Shown here: positions 54,007 through 63,637 of the stretch, one piece after another
Layout: each line of letters begins with the position of its first letter
Numbering within the stretch: the stretch's first letter is position 1
The notes under the pieces: generated by a model
The model's input: only the letters and a program-made list of their open reading frames with translations
Told to the model about the DNA's origin: nothing
Database searches by the model: none
Assembly: GCA_016932575.1 (NCBI GenBank)
Contig: JAFGCO010000071.1
Coordinates: 1-64,000, forward strand
Reading direction: 5' to 3'
Source of the DNA: a bacterium
GTDB lineage: Bacteria; Zhuqueibacterota; QNDG01; JAFGCO01
Length of the DNA stretch: 64,000 bases
Program-made: the position numbers and the translations under genes

Positions 54007-55362
54007 ATGGCTCTGATGATACATGACATTCTCAGATGGCTGCCGGCAGATGTTTCAATTCCGGATATTCCGATCACAGGAGTATCCATTGATACGCGGA
54101 CCCTGCAATCCGGCGATTTGTTTGTGGCACTGAAAGGAGAGCATACAGACGGACATCAGTTTGTGGATGAGGCATTGAAAAAAGGCGCTTGCGCGGCTCT
54201 GGTTTCCAGATCGTATCCCGGTTCAAAGCAAAAAAAGATGATCGGTGTGGAGAATCCTCTGAAAGCTCTTCAGGATATTGCTGCCCATCACAGGAAGAAT
54301 TTTAAAGGGCCGGTGATTGCCATTACAGGCAGCAATGGTAAAACAACGACAAAAGAAATGATCGCCGGGATACTGGCGCCGTTCTACCGTATTCATAAGA
54401 CCGAAGGGAATTTAAACAACCATATCGGTGTTCCATTGACCATTTTAAAAAGCTCCGATCAAACCGAACTGATGGTTCTGGAAATGGGCATGAATCATCC
54501 CGGTGAAATCCGGCAGCTGTGTGAAATTGCCCGTCCAACTCATGGTGTTATTATCAATGTGGGACGAGGTCATTTAGGCTTTTTTCAAAGTGTGGTGGAA
54601 ATTGGCCGAGCAAAAGCGGAATTGCTGGAATCGCTTCGGGATACAGGTACGGCATTTATCAATGGAGATGATCCGATTCTCAGGACTTATCGGTATACAG
54701 CTGCTACCACTATTCAGTTTGGATTTGAAAAGGGATGTCAGGTCCGAGCAGAAAACATCACTCAATCCGGTGATCATCCTGCAATGCGGATTAAAGAGAC
54801 GGAATTTCATCTAAGCGTTCCCGGGGAGCATCAGTTATACAATGCACTGGCTGCTGTGGCTGTGGGTCTGACCATGCATATTCCTCTTGATCAGATGGTA
54901 CAGAACCTGGCCGCCTTTCAATCCTGTCCTCAGCGTATGGAGAAAATTGAGGTGGGAGGTGTTACTATTCTCAATGATGTATATAATGCAAATCCTGATT
55001 CAGTGATGGCCGCCCTGAAAACGCTGTCGGATCTTCAGGCATCCCGCAGGATCGCGGTTTTGGGAGATATGCTTGAATTGGGAGCTTTCAGCGAAGAAGA
55101 ACACGTTATTCTTGGAAAGCAGATGCGTTCAATGAAAATTGACCAGTTTTTCGGCGTTGGCCCTGAAATGGCCAAGGCCGTGCAGTCATTGAACCGGAAT
55201 GGTTCAAAACGGGGATATCATTTTCACCATTCTTCGGATATTGTACCTGAACTTTCTGGTCTTTTGCATCCCGGAGATGTGGTATTGGTGAAAGGCAGCC
55301 GGTTGATGCATATGGAAAAAATTGTTGAAAAAATGATTGAACAGATCGAATCGGGTGAATAA
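54007..55362 (+). CDS. murF: UDP-MurNAc-tripeptide--D-Ala-D-Ala ligase MurF
   Basis: Adds D-Ala-D-Ala to the UDP-MurNAc-tripeptide. It is about 451 residues. Features: SIDTRTLQSGDLFVALKG near the start, the P-loop AITGSNGKTTTKEM, LNNHIGVPLTIL, and NDVYNANPDSV in the third domain. Start ATG 54007 is chosen because AGG lies about 9 nt upstream; ATGs at 53983 and 53992 are also in frame. About 160-180 bp separate it from murE, with no clear gene between. Confidence 0.94.
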   Translation: MALMIHDILRWLPADVSIPDIPITGVSIDTRTLQSGDLFVALKGEHTDGHQFVDEALKKGACAALVSRSYPGSKQKKMIGVENPLKALQDIAAHHRKNFKGPVIAITGSNGKTTTKEMIAGILAPFYRIHKTEGNLNNHIGVPLTILKSSDQTELMVLEMGMNHPGEIRQLCEIARPTHGVIINVGRGHLGFFQSVVEIGRAKAELLESLRDTGTAFINGDDPILRTYRYTAATTIQFGFEKGCQVRAENITQSGDHPAMRIKETEFHLSVPGEHQLYNALAAVAVGLTMHIPLDQMVQNLAAFQSCPQRMEKIEVGGVTILNDVYNANPDSVMAALKTLSDLQASRRIAVLGDMLELGAFSEEEHVILGKQMRSMKIDQFFGVGPEMAKAVQSLNRNGSKRGYHFHHSSDIVPELSGLLHPGDVVLVKGSRLMHMEKIVEKMIEQIESGE

Positions 55363-55377
55363 ATCGGGGAGAGGATT

Positions 55378-56463
55378 ATGCTGTATCATTTTTTATATCC
55401 TTTGCGTGATGTGTTTATCGGATTTAATTTATTCTCCTATATCACATTCCGCTCGGCTGCGGCAGCGATTACAGCATTGCTTCTTACATTTATTATCGCA
55501 CCTTCAATGATACGATGGCTGAAACGAAGAGGAATCGGCGAGGAAATTCGTGATGACGGCCCTCCAACCCATCATAAGAAAGCAGGAGTTCCTACAATGG
55601 GGGGATTGATTGTTCTTTTGGCAGTTATCGTTCCTGTGCTGCTGTTTGCCCGGTTAAATAATTTATACATTCAAATGATGTTGGGTGCAACCGTGTGGAT
55701 GGGAATGGTTGGTTTTCTTGATGATTATATGAAAGTTGTCAAGAAATGCCCCAAAGGATTGATTGCACGATACAAACTCATCGGACAAGTTATCTGGGGT
55801 CTTATTGTGGGTCTTGCCGTGACACTGGCGCCGGAATATGACGGAGTCGAATGGTATACAACCGCTCCGTTTTTTAAAAATTTGGCCATCAATTTCGGTA
55901 TTTTTTATATCCCGATGGTGATTTTTGTGATTACGGCCACCAGCAATGCAGTGAATTTGACCGACGGTCTGGATGGTTTGGCCACAGGATTGGTAGCGAT
56001 TGCATCGATCGCCTGGGCTGGTGTAAGTTATGTGTCGGGCCGTGTGGATTTCAGTGATTATCTCAATGTTTTGTATCTGAAAGGGGCAGGTGAACTCACG
56101 GTTTTTTGCGCTGCACTGATTGGTGCGAGCCTTGGATTTCTTTATTATAATTGCAATCCTGCTTCGATTATCATGGGTGACACCGGTGCTCTTGCTATCG
56201 GAAGTGCCATGGGAACTCTTGCCGTGCTTCTTAAAAAAGAAATCTTGCTGCTCCTGGTGGGAGGCGTTTTTGTCGCTGAGGTGGTTTCGGTAATTTTACA
56301 GGTGGCTTCATTTAAGTGGCACGGTAAACGTATTTTCAAAATGGCACCGGTGCATCATCATTTCGAGTTGTTGGGGTGGGCCGAGCAAAAGGTTGTCGTT
56401 CGGTTCTGGATTGTGGGGATTTTACTGGCATTGTTGACTCTGGGCACTTTCAAGGTGCGATAA
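55378..56463 (+). CDS. mraY: Phospho-N-acetylmuramoyl-pentapeptide transferase MraY
   Basis: Integral membrane enzyme that makes lipid I from UDP-MurNAc-pentapeptide and undecaprenyl phosphate. It has 361 residues and about ten helices. Signature segments: HHKKAGVPTMGGL (about 63-75), GFLDDYMKV (about 117-125), VNLTDGLDGLATG (about 196-208) and the metal/nucleotide region NPASIIMGDTGALA (about 258-271). HHHFELLGW near the end is the HHH motif. GGAGAGG precedes the start. Confidence 0.96.
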   Translation: MLYHFLYPLRDVFIGFNLFSYITFRSAAAAITALLLTFIIAPSMIRWLKRRGIGEEIRDDGPPTHHKKAGVPTMGGLIVLLAVIVPVLLFARLNNLYIQMMLGATVWMGMVGFLDDYMKVVKKCPKGLIARYKLIGQVIWGLIVGLAVTLAPEYDGVEWYTTAPFFKNLAINFGIFYIPMVIFVITATSNAVNLTDGLDGLATGLVAIASIAWAGVSYVSGRVDFSDYLNVLYLKGAGELTVFCAALIGASLGFLYYNCNPASIIMGDTGALAIGSAMGTLAVLLKKEILLLLVGGVFVAEVVSVILQVASFKWHGKRIFKMAPVHHHFELLGWAEQKVVVRFWIVGILLALLTLGTFKVR

Positions 56464-56477
56464 GGATAATGGTGGAT

Positions 56478-57833
56478 ATGCTTAAACGGGATAAAATTAA
56501 AAATACAAGCATAACGGTAATGGGAGCGGCCAGGAGCGGCATGGATGTGGCCATATTGCTCAAGAGAAAAGGTGCATCTGTATTTCTCAGTGAAATGGCG
56601 GATATTAAAACAAAAGCGGACGCAGTGAAAGTCCTTCAAATCCATGATATTCCCTTTGAGTTTGGAGGTCATACTGAACGGATTTTTAAATCAGAGGTTA
56701 TTGTGCTGAGTCCTGGCATCCCATCAGACCATCTGCTGGTCAAGAAAGCAAAATCCAGACATATCGAAGTGTTGGGAGAGCTGGAAGTGGCTTCCTGGTT
56801 TTGCAGAGGTAAAATGGCGGCGATTACAGGATCCAACGGCAAATCTACAACCACGGCGCTGCTTGGTGAAATAGCTAAACAGTCCGGGCTGCCGTTTATA
56901 GTGGCTGGCAATATTGGCACTTCGCTTTCGTCACAGGTGGATCGGTCAGATGAAAAAGGGATCGCTGTTGTCGAAGTCAGCAATTTTCAACTGGAGACGA
57001 TTCGGGATTTTCATCCGAAAGTGGGCGTATTTTTAAATCTGACACCCGATCACCTGGACCGGCATGGCACTTTGCCTGAATATGGACGAATTAAAGCCCG
57101 GATATTTGAAAACCAGACCAGCCGGGATTTCGCGATCTATTACGGGGAAGATGCTGAAGTGGTTTCTCTGGTCCAATCGGTCCATAGTCAGAGGTTGCCG
57201 TTTCAAACACAGGATCCGGGCACGGATGGTGCGTTCATTCTTGATGAAAGACTCAGTGTACGGTGGCAGAATCGGTTGGTATCCTTTTGTTCTGTTTATG
57301 ATGTTGGTATTCCGGGACCCCATAATGTGGATAATGCTCTGGCTGCTTCTATGGCCGCGGTTTGTCTCGATATCCCAAAAGCAGCAATTGAAAAGGGATT
57401 GCGTTCGTTTCGTGGTTTACCGCATCGTTTAGAACTGGTCAGGGAAATCAATCAGGTTCGCTGGTATAATGACTCGAAAGCCACCAACGTGGATTCTGTG
57501 AAATGCGCGCTGGATAGTTTTGAAAATCCGATTATTCTGATTGCAGGCGGACGCGACAAGAGTTCTGATTTTTCGGTATTAAAGGATAGGGTTCAGAAAA
57601 AGACCCGTATCGTGATTTTAATCGGTGAAGCTGCAGAAAAAATAGAACGATCCTGGGAGGGGAAATCCAGGTTTTTCAAAGCGGATTCCTTGTCAGAGGC
57701 GGTTGAAAATGCTCACCGATTGGCTTGTCCCGGCGATGTGGTATTGCTATCACCTGGATGCGCCAGCTTTGATATGTTTGAGAATTTTGAGGAACGGGGA
57801 AATCAATTTAAAGCATTGGTGAAGGTATTATGA
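56478..57833 (+). CDS. murD: UDP-MurNAc-L-Ala--D-Glu ligase MurD
   Basis: Adds D-glutamate to UDP-MurNAc-L-Ala. It has about 451 residues. The N-terminal Rossmann motif is VMGAARSGMD, the P-loop AITGSNGKSTTTALLGE, then VEVSNFQLE, NLTPDHLDRHGT and NDSKATNVDS. The start is ATG 56478 (AAGGATAATGGTGG upstream); ATG 56469 is also possible, and an open frame back to 56376 lies inside mraY. The last bases overlap ftsW as ATGA. Confidence 0.95.
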   Translation: MLKRDKIKNTSITVMGAARSGMDVAILLKRKGASVFLSEMADIKTKADAVKVLQIHDIPFEFGGHTERIFKSEVIVLSPGIPSDHLLVKKAKSRHIEVLGELEVASWFCRGKMAAITGSNGKSTTTALLGEIAKQSGLPFIVAGNIGTSLSSQVDRSDEKGIAVVEVSNFQLETIRDFHPKVGVFLNLTPDHLDRHGTLPEYGRIKARIFENQTSRDFAIYYGEDAEVVSLVQSVHSQRLPFQTQDPGTDGAFILDERLSVRWQNRLVSFCSVYDVGIPGPHNVDNALAASMAAVCLDIPKAAIEKGLRSFRGLPHRLELVREINQVRWYNDSKATNVDSVKCALDSFENPIILIAGGRDKSSDFSVLKDRVQKKTRIVILIGEAAEKIERSWEGKSRFFKADSLSEAVENAHRLACPGDVVLLSPGCASFDMFENFEERGNQFKALVKVL

Positions 57834-58981
57834 GTCAAATTCAGGAAAAAAACAGTGTGGATAAGGTGCTGTTAATTACTGTCTTATTGATCATTGTCAT
57901 TGGTGTGCTTACTGTGTTCAGTTCCAGTTCATTCTATGGAAAAGAAAAATATAATGATTCAATGATCTTTTTTAAAATGCATATGGCAAAGGTCGGTGTG
58001 GGATTGCTGTTCCTGTTTATTGCCATGCATATCAATTACCATCAGTATCGATGGATTACACCGTTTGTTGTGATGGTTTTATTTATGCTGCTGGTTGCTG
58101 CATTGTTTGGTCCTTTGGTCAAGGGAAGCCATCGTGCGGTGGTTCTGTTCGGAAAACAGTTGCAGCCATCTGCCTTTATGAAACTGGCGCTGATTTTTTA
58201 TCTCGCCACAATATTTACAAAAGGTTTGAATGCACGGGTGCTTGAGGGAGGGTGGCTATATGCACAGTATTTATTTGTCATGCTTGTTGCGGGGATTATT
58301 TTTATTGAACCAGATTTGGGATCTGCACTGGTCGTTTTTTCGATTGGCATGGCGATGTTTTTTATTGCCGGTGTGCCATTTCATGATCTTGGAAAAATAT
58401 TTTGGGGTGTGATTCCGGTTGTGTTTGTCGGATTAACTTTCTTCCCTTATCAACGGAGACGGCTGATCGATTTTATTAATCCGTTTTTCGGGAGGGGTGA
58501 AATAAGTTATCAAGTCAAACAATCGATCATCGGATTGGCCCGGGGTGGTTTGACAGGTGTTGGATATGGTGAAGGAAAACAAAAATTTTTGTTTTTACCA
58601 GAGCCATTTTCCGATTTTGCCTTAAGCTCATGGGGAGAAGAAATGGGATTTATCGGGATCTGTTTTTTATTTATTCTTCTTCTGATCATTTTATGGAGAA
58701 GTGTTCAAATTGCGTTAAATGCTCCGGACCGATATGGATATTTACTTGCCGGAGGTATTACGGCGATGATTATGGTAAATGCCCTGATCAATGCTGCTGT
58801 GGTTGTCAGTTTGCTGCCTACAACAGGCCTTCCGTTCCCGTTTTTAAGTTACGGCGGTTCTTCATTGATTATGCATTTAGTCAGTATCGGCGTACTTTTA
58901 AATATATCAAGAACACGGCAGGTGCCATTTCAGGATTTTGGTGTGGAACGCAGTTATATCAATCACAGGATTGTGAAATAA
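57830..58981 (+). CDS. ftsW: Septal peptidoglycan polymerase FtsW
   Basis: SEDS-family lipid II polymerase that works with FtsI, 383 residues with about ten helices. Family motifs: GVLTVFSSSS in TM1, a QLQPSAFMKLAL block (about 104-115, normally QPSE), FIEPDLGSALVVF (about 158-170), RGGLTGVGYGEGKQKFLFLPE (in two parts, about 238-257), DFALSSWGEEMGFIG and a final FPFLSYGGSSL. The residue after QPS is Ala in place of the usual Glu, a small difference. It overlaps murD by 4 and murG by 1 base. Confidence 0.95.
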   Translation: MSQIQEKNSVDKVLLITVLLIIVIGVLTVFSSSSFYGKEKYNDSMIFFKMHMAKVGVGLLFLFIAMHINYHQYRWITPFVVMVLFMLLVAALFGPLVKGSHRAVVLFGKQLQPSAFMKLALIFYLATIFTKGLNARVLEGGWLYAQYLFVMLVAGIIFIEPDLGSALVVFSIGMAMFFIAGVPFHDLGKIFWGVIPVVFVGLTFFPYQRRRLIDFINPFFGRGEISYQVKQSIIGLARGGLTGVGYGEGKQKFLFLPEPFSDFALSSWGEEMGFIGICFLFILLLIILWRSVQIALNAPDRYGYLLAGGITAMIMVNALINAAVVVSLLPTTGLPFPFLSYGGSSLIMHLVSIGVLLNISRTRQVPFQDFGVERSYINHRIVK

Positions 58982-60078
58982 TGGGCCTCAAGATTGTATT
59001 AACCGGAGGGGGAACCGGGGGGCATTTATATCCGGGATTAGCAATTATTGAAGCGATGAAACAGCAAACGGATTGCATTGTGAGATATATCGGAACAAAA
59101 CGAGGTGTTGAAAAGCATGTGGTTCCTGAAGCAGGCTATCCTTTTTATTCAATATGGATGTCCGGAATACACCGGGGGCGAGTGGTGAGCAATTTGCTTT
59201 TTCCAATCAAAATGATGGTCAGTCTGATTCAGTCTGTCTGTATGATGTTGGTTTTCTGTCCAGATGCGGTTATAGGAACCGGCGGTTATGTGAGCTGGCC
59301 GGTGATGATGGCGGCCTGGATACTCAGAAAATCGCGATATATACAGGAACAGAATCAACAGCCGGGTCTGGTCACACGAATTCTGGCGCCACTGATGCAG
59401 GGTGTATTTTTAAGTTATCCGGAATCGCGTGAATTTTTCAGGAGACAGAATCATTTATATATCTGTGGCAATCCGACACGGCAGGATCTGAACAAATCGG
59501 AGTCTTCAAAATCATATAAGAAATTCAGGATGAATTCTAACTGCACAACATTATTTATTTTTGGAGGCAGTCAGGGTGCACGGGGAATCAATCGTGCCAT
59601 GCTGTCGCGTATTGATCGTTTAATGAAAATTAAACGTCTGCAGATTTTATGGGCGACAGGACCCCGATGGCTTAAAAATATTTCAGAGAAAACAAGTGAG
59701 TATTCAGATCGTATCCGTGTGTTTCCCTTTATCTCTGATATGGGGGCTGCATATTCAGTTGCCGATATCATCGTATGCCGGTCAGGTGCAACCACAATAG
59801 CGGAAATCGCCTGTTTGGGAAAACCGGCATTATTTATTCCATTTCCGGGAGCAGCGGATAATCATCAGGTGGCAAATGCGCAGATTTTAGCCGAAGCCGG
59901 TGCTGCTGTTATAGTCCAGGAATCCGAGATTTGTTCTGGCAAACTCGATGAAACACTTGATGATTTGATAAACAATCCGCAGCGTTGTAAAAGGATGGCT
60001 GAAAAAATCCGCACATTCGGTCATCCAGATGCCGCCAGATGTATTGCAGAGCGGATTCTTAGTGAAATCAAAAAATAA
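58981..60078 (+). CDS. murG: Lipid II synthase MurG (GT28)
   Basis: Transfers GlcNAc to lipid I on the inner face of the membrane. It has 365 residues from ATG 58981, which shares a base with the ftsW stop (TAATG). The N-terminal glycine loop is LTGGGTGGHLYPGLAI (about 7-22), then GTGGYVSWPV (about 99-108), EQNQQPGLVTR, and IFGGSQGARGIN (about 197-208). The sugar-nucleotide site is RSGATTIAEIACLGKPALFIP. A longer open frame from 58630 lies inside ftsW and is not the start. Confidence 0.95.
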   Translation: MGLKIVLTGGGTGGHLYPGLAIIEAMKQQTDCIVRYIGTKRGVEKHVVPEAGYPFYSIWMSGIHRGRVVSNLLFPIKMMVSLIQSVCMMLVFCPDAVIGTGGYVSWPVMMAAWILRKSRYIQEQNQQPGLVTRILAPLMQGVFLSYPESREFFRRQNHLYICGNPTRQDLNKSESSKSYKKFRMNSNCTTLFIFGGSQGARGINRAMLSRIDRLMKIKRLQILWATGPRWLKNISEKTSEYSDRIRVFPFISDMGAAYSVADIIVCRSGATTIAEIACLGKPALFIPFPGAADNHQVANAQILAEAGAAVIVQESEICSGKLDETLDDLINNPQRCKRMAEKIRTFGHPDAARCIAERILSEIKK

Positions 60079-60148
60079 ACAAAGAGAGTTAACCAATGAC
60101 AGATATGAGAAATTGTTACGTCTCATACACAAAAGCAAGGAGAGTGTC

Positions 60149-60547
60149 ATGAAGACACGGGAAAAAATTTTAGTCGCTGAAAGTGAATCCATCATTGCGA
60201 TGGATATCGGACATCAATTGTCAGAATGGGGATTTAAGCATTCGGAAGTCGCTTTATCACGATCTGATGTGCCCTCACTGGTGAAACGGAAAAAGCCAAA
60301 TTTATTGATCATGGACAATGATTTTTATGACGGTGATCAGGATATACAGTCTGCAGTGGAATTGCATAAAAAATATGATATCTCTGTGATTCTTCTGATT
60401 GACTGGATGACCGAGGAATTGAAACAAGCGATGAAAAAATTAAAATCATTTTATTGCATTCCGAAACCGTTTGATCGTGACGAGCTCCACGGATTGATTG
60501 AAGAAGCATTGCGAAGTAAAAACAAGAAAAAGAAAAAAGCGGCATGA
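60149..60547 (+). CDS. Stand-alone response-regulator receiver domain in the dcw cluster
   Basis: A 132-residue cytoplasmic protein; AAGGAGAG precedes ATG 60149. It is one receiver domain: EKILVAESESIIAMDIGHQL, the phosphoacceptor region NLLIMDND (D56), VILLIDWMTEE, and IPKPFDRDEL (K106). In the acidic pocket the usual second acid is Ser (E11, S12). A lysine-rich tail closes it. No output domain is attached. It lies 70 bp after murG and overlaps murC by 4 bases, so it is cotranscribed with wall genes. No kinase is nearby; the HAMP/PAS protein lies 55 kb away. Role in wall synthesis is inferred from place only. Confidence 0.82.
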   Translation: MKTREKILVAESESIIAMDIGHQLSEWGFKHSEVALSRSDVPSLVKRKKPNLLIMDNDFYDGDQDIQSAVELHKKYDISVILLIDWMTEELKQAMKKLKSFYCIPKPFDRDELHGLIEEALRSKNKKKKKAA

Positions 60548-61956
60548 CCATAAAGCAGGAAAAATCAAAATCGCAATGGTTTTTAGGCCGCACCCGGCAT
60601 CTGCATTTTGTCGGTATCGGGGGAATTGGTATGAGCGGCATTGCAGAGGTTTTGTTGAATCTTGGATTCAATGTCACGGGCTCGGACAAGCAGTTAAGTC
60701 CGATAACCGATCATCTGCGTGAATTAGGCGCGATTATTCACGAGGGTCACAACGGCAGTTATGTTTCCGATGCGGATGTTGTAGTGATTTCATCCGCAAT
60801 TCATCATGATAATGTGGAAGTTAAAACCGCCCATGCCCAGAACATTCCGGTGATACGGCGTGCAGAAATGCTTGGTGAATTGATGCGGGTGAAGCAGGGG
60901 ATTGCCATTGGCGGCACACATGGAAAAACCACCACAACCTCAATGACCGGGCAGGTGCTTCAGGAAGCAGATCTGGATCCGACATTGATTGTCGGGGGGA
61001 GGCTGAGGAGCCTGAAAACCAATGCCAGACTGGGTGAGGGCGATTATCTCGTCGTTGAGGCGGATGAATTTGACCGCAGCTTTCTCCAATTGACTCCATT
61101 TCTGGCAGTGATCACCAATATTGAGACCGAACATTTGGATTGTTACAACAATCTTGATGATATTAAGCATGCATTTGTCACATTTGCGAATCAGGTGCCT
61201 TTTTATGGCAGTGTTATTCTCTGCCTTGATGAGACTTCGCTGCAGGAAATTATTCCAAAACTCAAGCGTCGTATTTTAAGTTACGGATCAACCCCTCAGG
61301 CACAGGTGCGCGCCATCGAACCGAGATTTACAGAAAACCATAGCGAGTACACGGCCTGGTTTGGTCAGGAAAAACTGGGTAAAGTGCGTTTACAGCTTCC
61401 GGGTATTCACAATGTGCGAAACAGTCTTGCAGCTTTGGCTGTCGGCCTGGAGCTGGAAATTCCTTTTGAAACCATCAGAAACGCATTGGAAGCATTTACC
61501 GGCGTCCATCGCCGTTTTGAGATTAAAGAGGAGGTTCAAGATATATTAATTGTGGATGATTATGCGCATCATCCTACGGAAATTCAAGCGACATTAAAGG
61601 CTGCCCGCGAGGGCTGGAACCGACGCATTATTGCGATATTTCAGCCGCATTTATACACACGTACCCGCGATTTTTATCATGATTTTGGACAAAGTTTTTT
61701 TAACGCCGACGTACTGGTAGTCACAGATATCTATCCTGCCCGTGAGACTGAGATTGAAGGAATTACAGGTGCTTTGGTGGCAAATGAAGCCAGGGCCCTT
61801 GGGCACCGGCAAGTTCATTATATCGCCGATAAAAATGAAGTAGCGGAATTTTTATATCAAATTATTAATCCCAACGATCTTGTAGTAACCATGGGTGCAG
61901 GAGACGTCTGGAAGATCGGGGAGAGTTTAATTGAAAAGATAAAAACGCATGCATGA
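60544..61956 (+). CDS. murC: UDP-MurNAc--L-alanine ligase MurC
   Basis: Adds the first amino acid of the stem peptide to UDP-MurNAc. It has 470 residues. Motifs: HFVGIGGIGMSGIAEVL (about 21-37), IGGTHGKTTTTSM (about 121-133), VEADEFDRSFL (about 173-183), TNIETEHLDCY (about 194-204) and DDYAHHPTEI (about 338-347). It begins within the last codon of the receiver gene (ATGA-type overlap), and murB begins within its 3' end. Confidence 0.96.
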   Translation: MTIKQEKSKSQWFLGRTRHLHFVGIGGIGMSGIAEVLLNLGFNVTGSDKQLSPITDHLRELGAIIHEGHNGSYVSDADVVVISSAIHHDNVEVKTAHAQNIPVIRRAEMLGELMRVKQGIAIGGTHGKTTTTSMTGQVLQEADLDPTLIVGGRLRSLKTNARLGEGDYLVVEADEFDRSFLQLTPFLAVITNIETEHLDCYNNLDDIKHAFVTFANQVPFYGSVILCLDETSLQEIIPKLKRRILSYGSTPQAQVRAIEPRFTENHSEYTAWFGQEKLGKVRLQLPGIHNVRNSLAALAVGLELEIPFETIRNALEAFTGVHRRFEIKEEVQDILIVDDYAHHPTEIQATLKAAREGWNRRIIAIFQPHLYTRTRDFYHDFGQSFFNADVLVVTDIYPARETEIEGITGALVANEARALGHRQVHYIADKNEVAEFLYQIINPNDLVVTMGAGDVWKIGESLIEKIKTHA

Positions 61957-62866
61957 AAAAGCACATATGTTTCAAAGCCTCAAAAAAGTCAGCCGTGGGA
62001 CGATTTGCATAGATGAACCTATGTCGAAGCATACATCCTATCAAATCGGCGGGCCTGCAGATATTTTTATCTGGCCTGAGGATCAGGAAGATACAGCAGC
62101 TGTGATTAATTTTTGCAACCGGGAAGGTATCCCCAGATTTGTAATAGGCAACGGCACGAATCTGCTGGTCAGTGACAGGGGATATCGCGGTGTAATGATA
62201 AATGTTACAAAAGCATTTAGCAAAGTGTCATGTAAAGGTAATGTGGTGACGACCGGGACAGGTGTGACACTAAATCATCTCATTGAATACAGTACGGAGA
62301 TGGGACTTTCCGGATTAGAAGGATTGATTGGCATTCCCGGACAGGTAGGCGGAGCCTTAATGTTAAATGCAGGAGCATTTGGCCTCGAAATTATGGATCG
62401 GGTAATCGCCGTACGATTTTTAAATTCAGATGGACTCGTTGAAATTCGAAAACGCAATGAGATTGATGCCGGATATCGAAGAACCAATCTGATGAAAACA
62501 GATATTTTAATAGAGGCGCAATTCATGCTTGATGAAGGAAATCCAAAGGTCATGCAAACCTACGAAGAGAATATTCTTAAACAGAGAAGAGAAAAACAGC
62601 CACTTTCGTTACCCTCGGCCGGATCCGTATTTAAGCGACCTCCCAATGATTATGCGGGACGATTGATTGAAGAAGCAGGCTGCAAGGGATTGCGGATAGG
62701 AGATGCCATGGTATCACGGAAGCATGCAAATTTTATTGTGAATTGCCATTTGGCCACATCCAGTGACGTACTTCGGGTAATCGAAGAAGTCCAGGAACGG
62801 GTATATCAACAGTTTCAAGTGACTCTTGAACCGGAAATTCATCTGTTGGGATTTGATACGATATGA
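61949..62866 (+). CDS. murB: UDP-N-acetylenolpyruvoylglucosamine reductase MurB
   Basis: FAD enzyme that makes UDP-MurNAc. It has 305 residues. The family blocks are SKHTSYQIGGPADIF (about 24-38), VIGNGTNLLVSD (about 65-76), GLEGLIGIPGQVGGAL (about 118-133), YRRTNL with the expected Tyr-Arg, and PSAGSVFKRP (about 220-229) with the proton-donor Ser. It lacks the extra loop of type I enzymes and fits type IIa. It overlaps murC by 8 bases; ATG 61967 is an alternative start. Confidence 0.95.
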   Translation: MHEKAHMFQSLKKVSRGTICIDEPMSKHTSYQIGGPADIFIWPEDQEDTAAVINFCNREGIPRFVIGNGTNLLVSDRGYRGVMINVTKAFSKVSCKGNVVTTGTGVTLNHLIEYSTEMGLSGLEGLIGIPGQVGGALMLNAGAFGLEIMDRVIAVRFLNSDGLVEIRKRNEIDAGYRRTNLMKTDILIEAQFMLDEGNPKVMQTYEENILKQRREKQPLSLPSAGSVFKRPPNDYAGRLIEEAGCKGLRIGDAMVSRKHANFIVNCHLATSSDVLRVIEEVQERVYQQFQVTLEPEIHLLGFDTI

Positions 62867-63633
62867 ATGACAGATACTCAAATCAGGATCTGGTGAAACA
62901 ATTTAAGCGATCCTTCGGTGTTGGATGTTTCATTATAGCCTTGATTATTCTATGCCGAACTTATAGCCGATGGTTAAAAACATCCGGTACGTTTCGGATT
63001 CAAAGAATTGAGATTGAAGGGAATGATTTGCTGACTGATTCACGGATCCGGTCGATGGGAAAAATTTCTGATGGACTTTCAGTCTGGCAGATTGATTTGG
63101 AAACGGTCGAACATGCGATTGAATCTGTCGGATATGTAGAGAATGCTGTTGTCAAAAGGAAATTGCCGGATGTCATTCAAATTCATATCGATGAAAAAAA
63201 ACCTGTGGCTCTGCTCAGATACCAGGGCCAGCTATTCTGTCTGGATTCAGAAGGGCAGGTCCTGCCTTCAGAGCCAGGGAAGATGTATGATTTACCGATT
63301 TTAAGTGGAAATTTCAAGGGAGATATAAAAGTCGGACAGAAAATCGGAGGCCAATGGGTACCCAAAGGACTGGCGATTCTCAAGGGGATTCGGTATGACC
63401 GCCCCCATTTGTTTTCTGAAATTTCAGAAATGATTCTGGGAGGAGAACGAGGGATCCTGATTTATTTATGCAGAAATGGTATTCCGGTGTTTGTGGGTGA
63501 TGATTTGACATGGAAAAAGATGCGTTGTTTTGACGCGATTTTACAGAAATTGATCCGGGATAATGAGCTGAATAAAACGAAGTACATCGACATTCGGTAT
63601 CATGGGCAAATATTCGTGGGAAGGAGAGCATAA
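62863..63633 (+). CDS. ftsQ: Cell division protein FtsQ/DivIB
   Basis: Bitopic division protein that scaffolds FtsL and FtsB, 256 residues. A short cytoplasmic tail, one helix (about 16-34), then a POTRA domain (FRIQRIEIEGNDLLTDSRI, about 43-61) and the FtsQ beta domain (DVIQIHIDEKKPVALL..., about 103-118). A YIDIRYHGQIFVG end is typical. The start overlaps the murB stop as ATGA. Confidence 0.92.
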   Translation: MNDRYSNQDLVKQFKRSFGVGCFIIALIILCRTYSRWLKTSGTFRIQRIEIEGNDLLTDSRIRSMGKISDGLSVWQIDLETVEHAIESVGYVENAVVKRKLPDVIQIHIDEKKPVALLRYQGQLFCLDSEGQVLPSEPGKMYDLPILSGNFKGDIKVGQKIGGQWVPKGLAILKGIRYDRPHLFSEISEMILGGERGILIYLCRNGIPVFVGDDLTWKKMRCFDAILQKLIRDNELNKTKYIDIRYHGQIFVGRRA

Positions 63634-63637
63634 TTTC

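Noticed and set aside
58630-58980. N-terminal extension of murG back into ftsW
   Set aside because: It would lie in the middle of ftsW in another frame; ATG 58981 gives the normal MurG N terminus.
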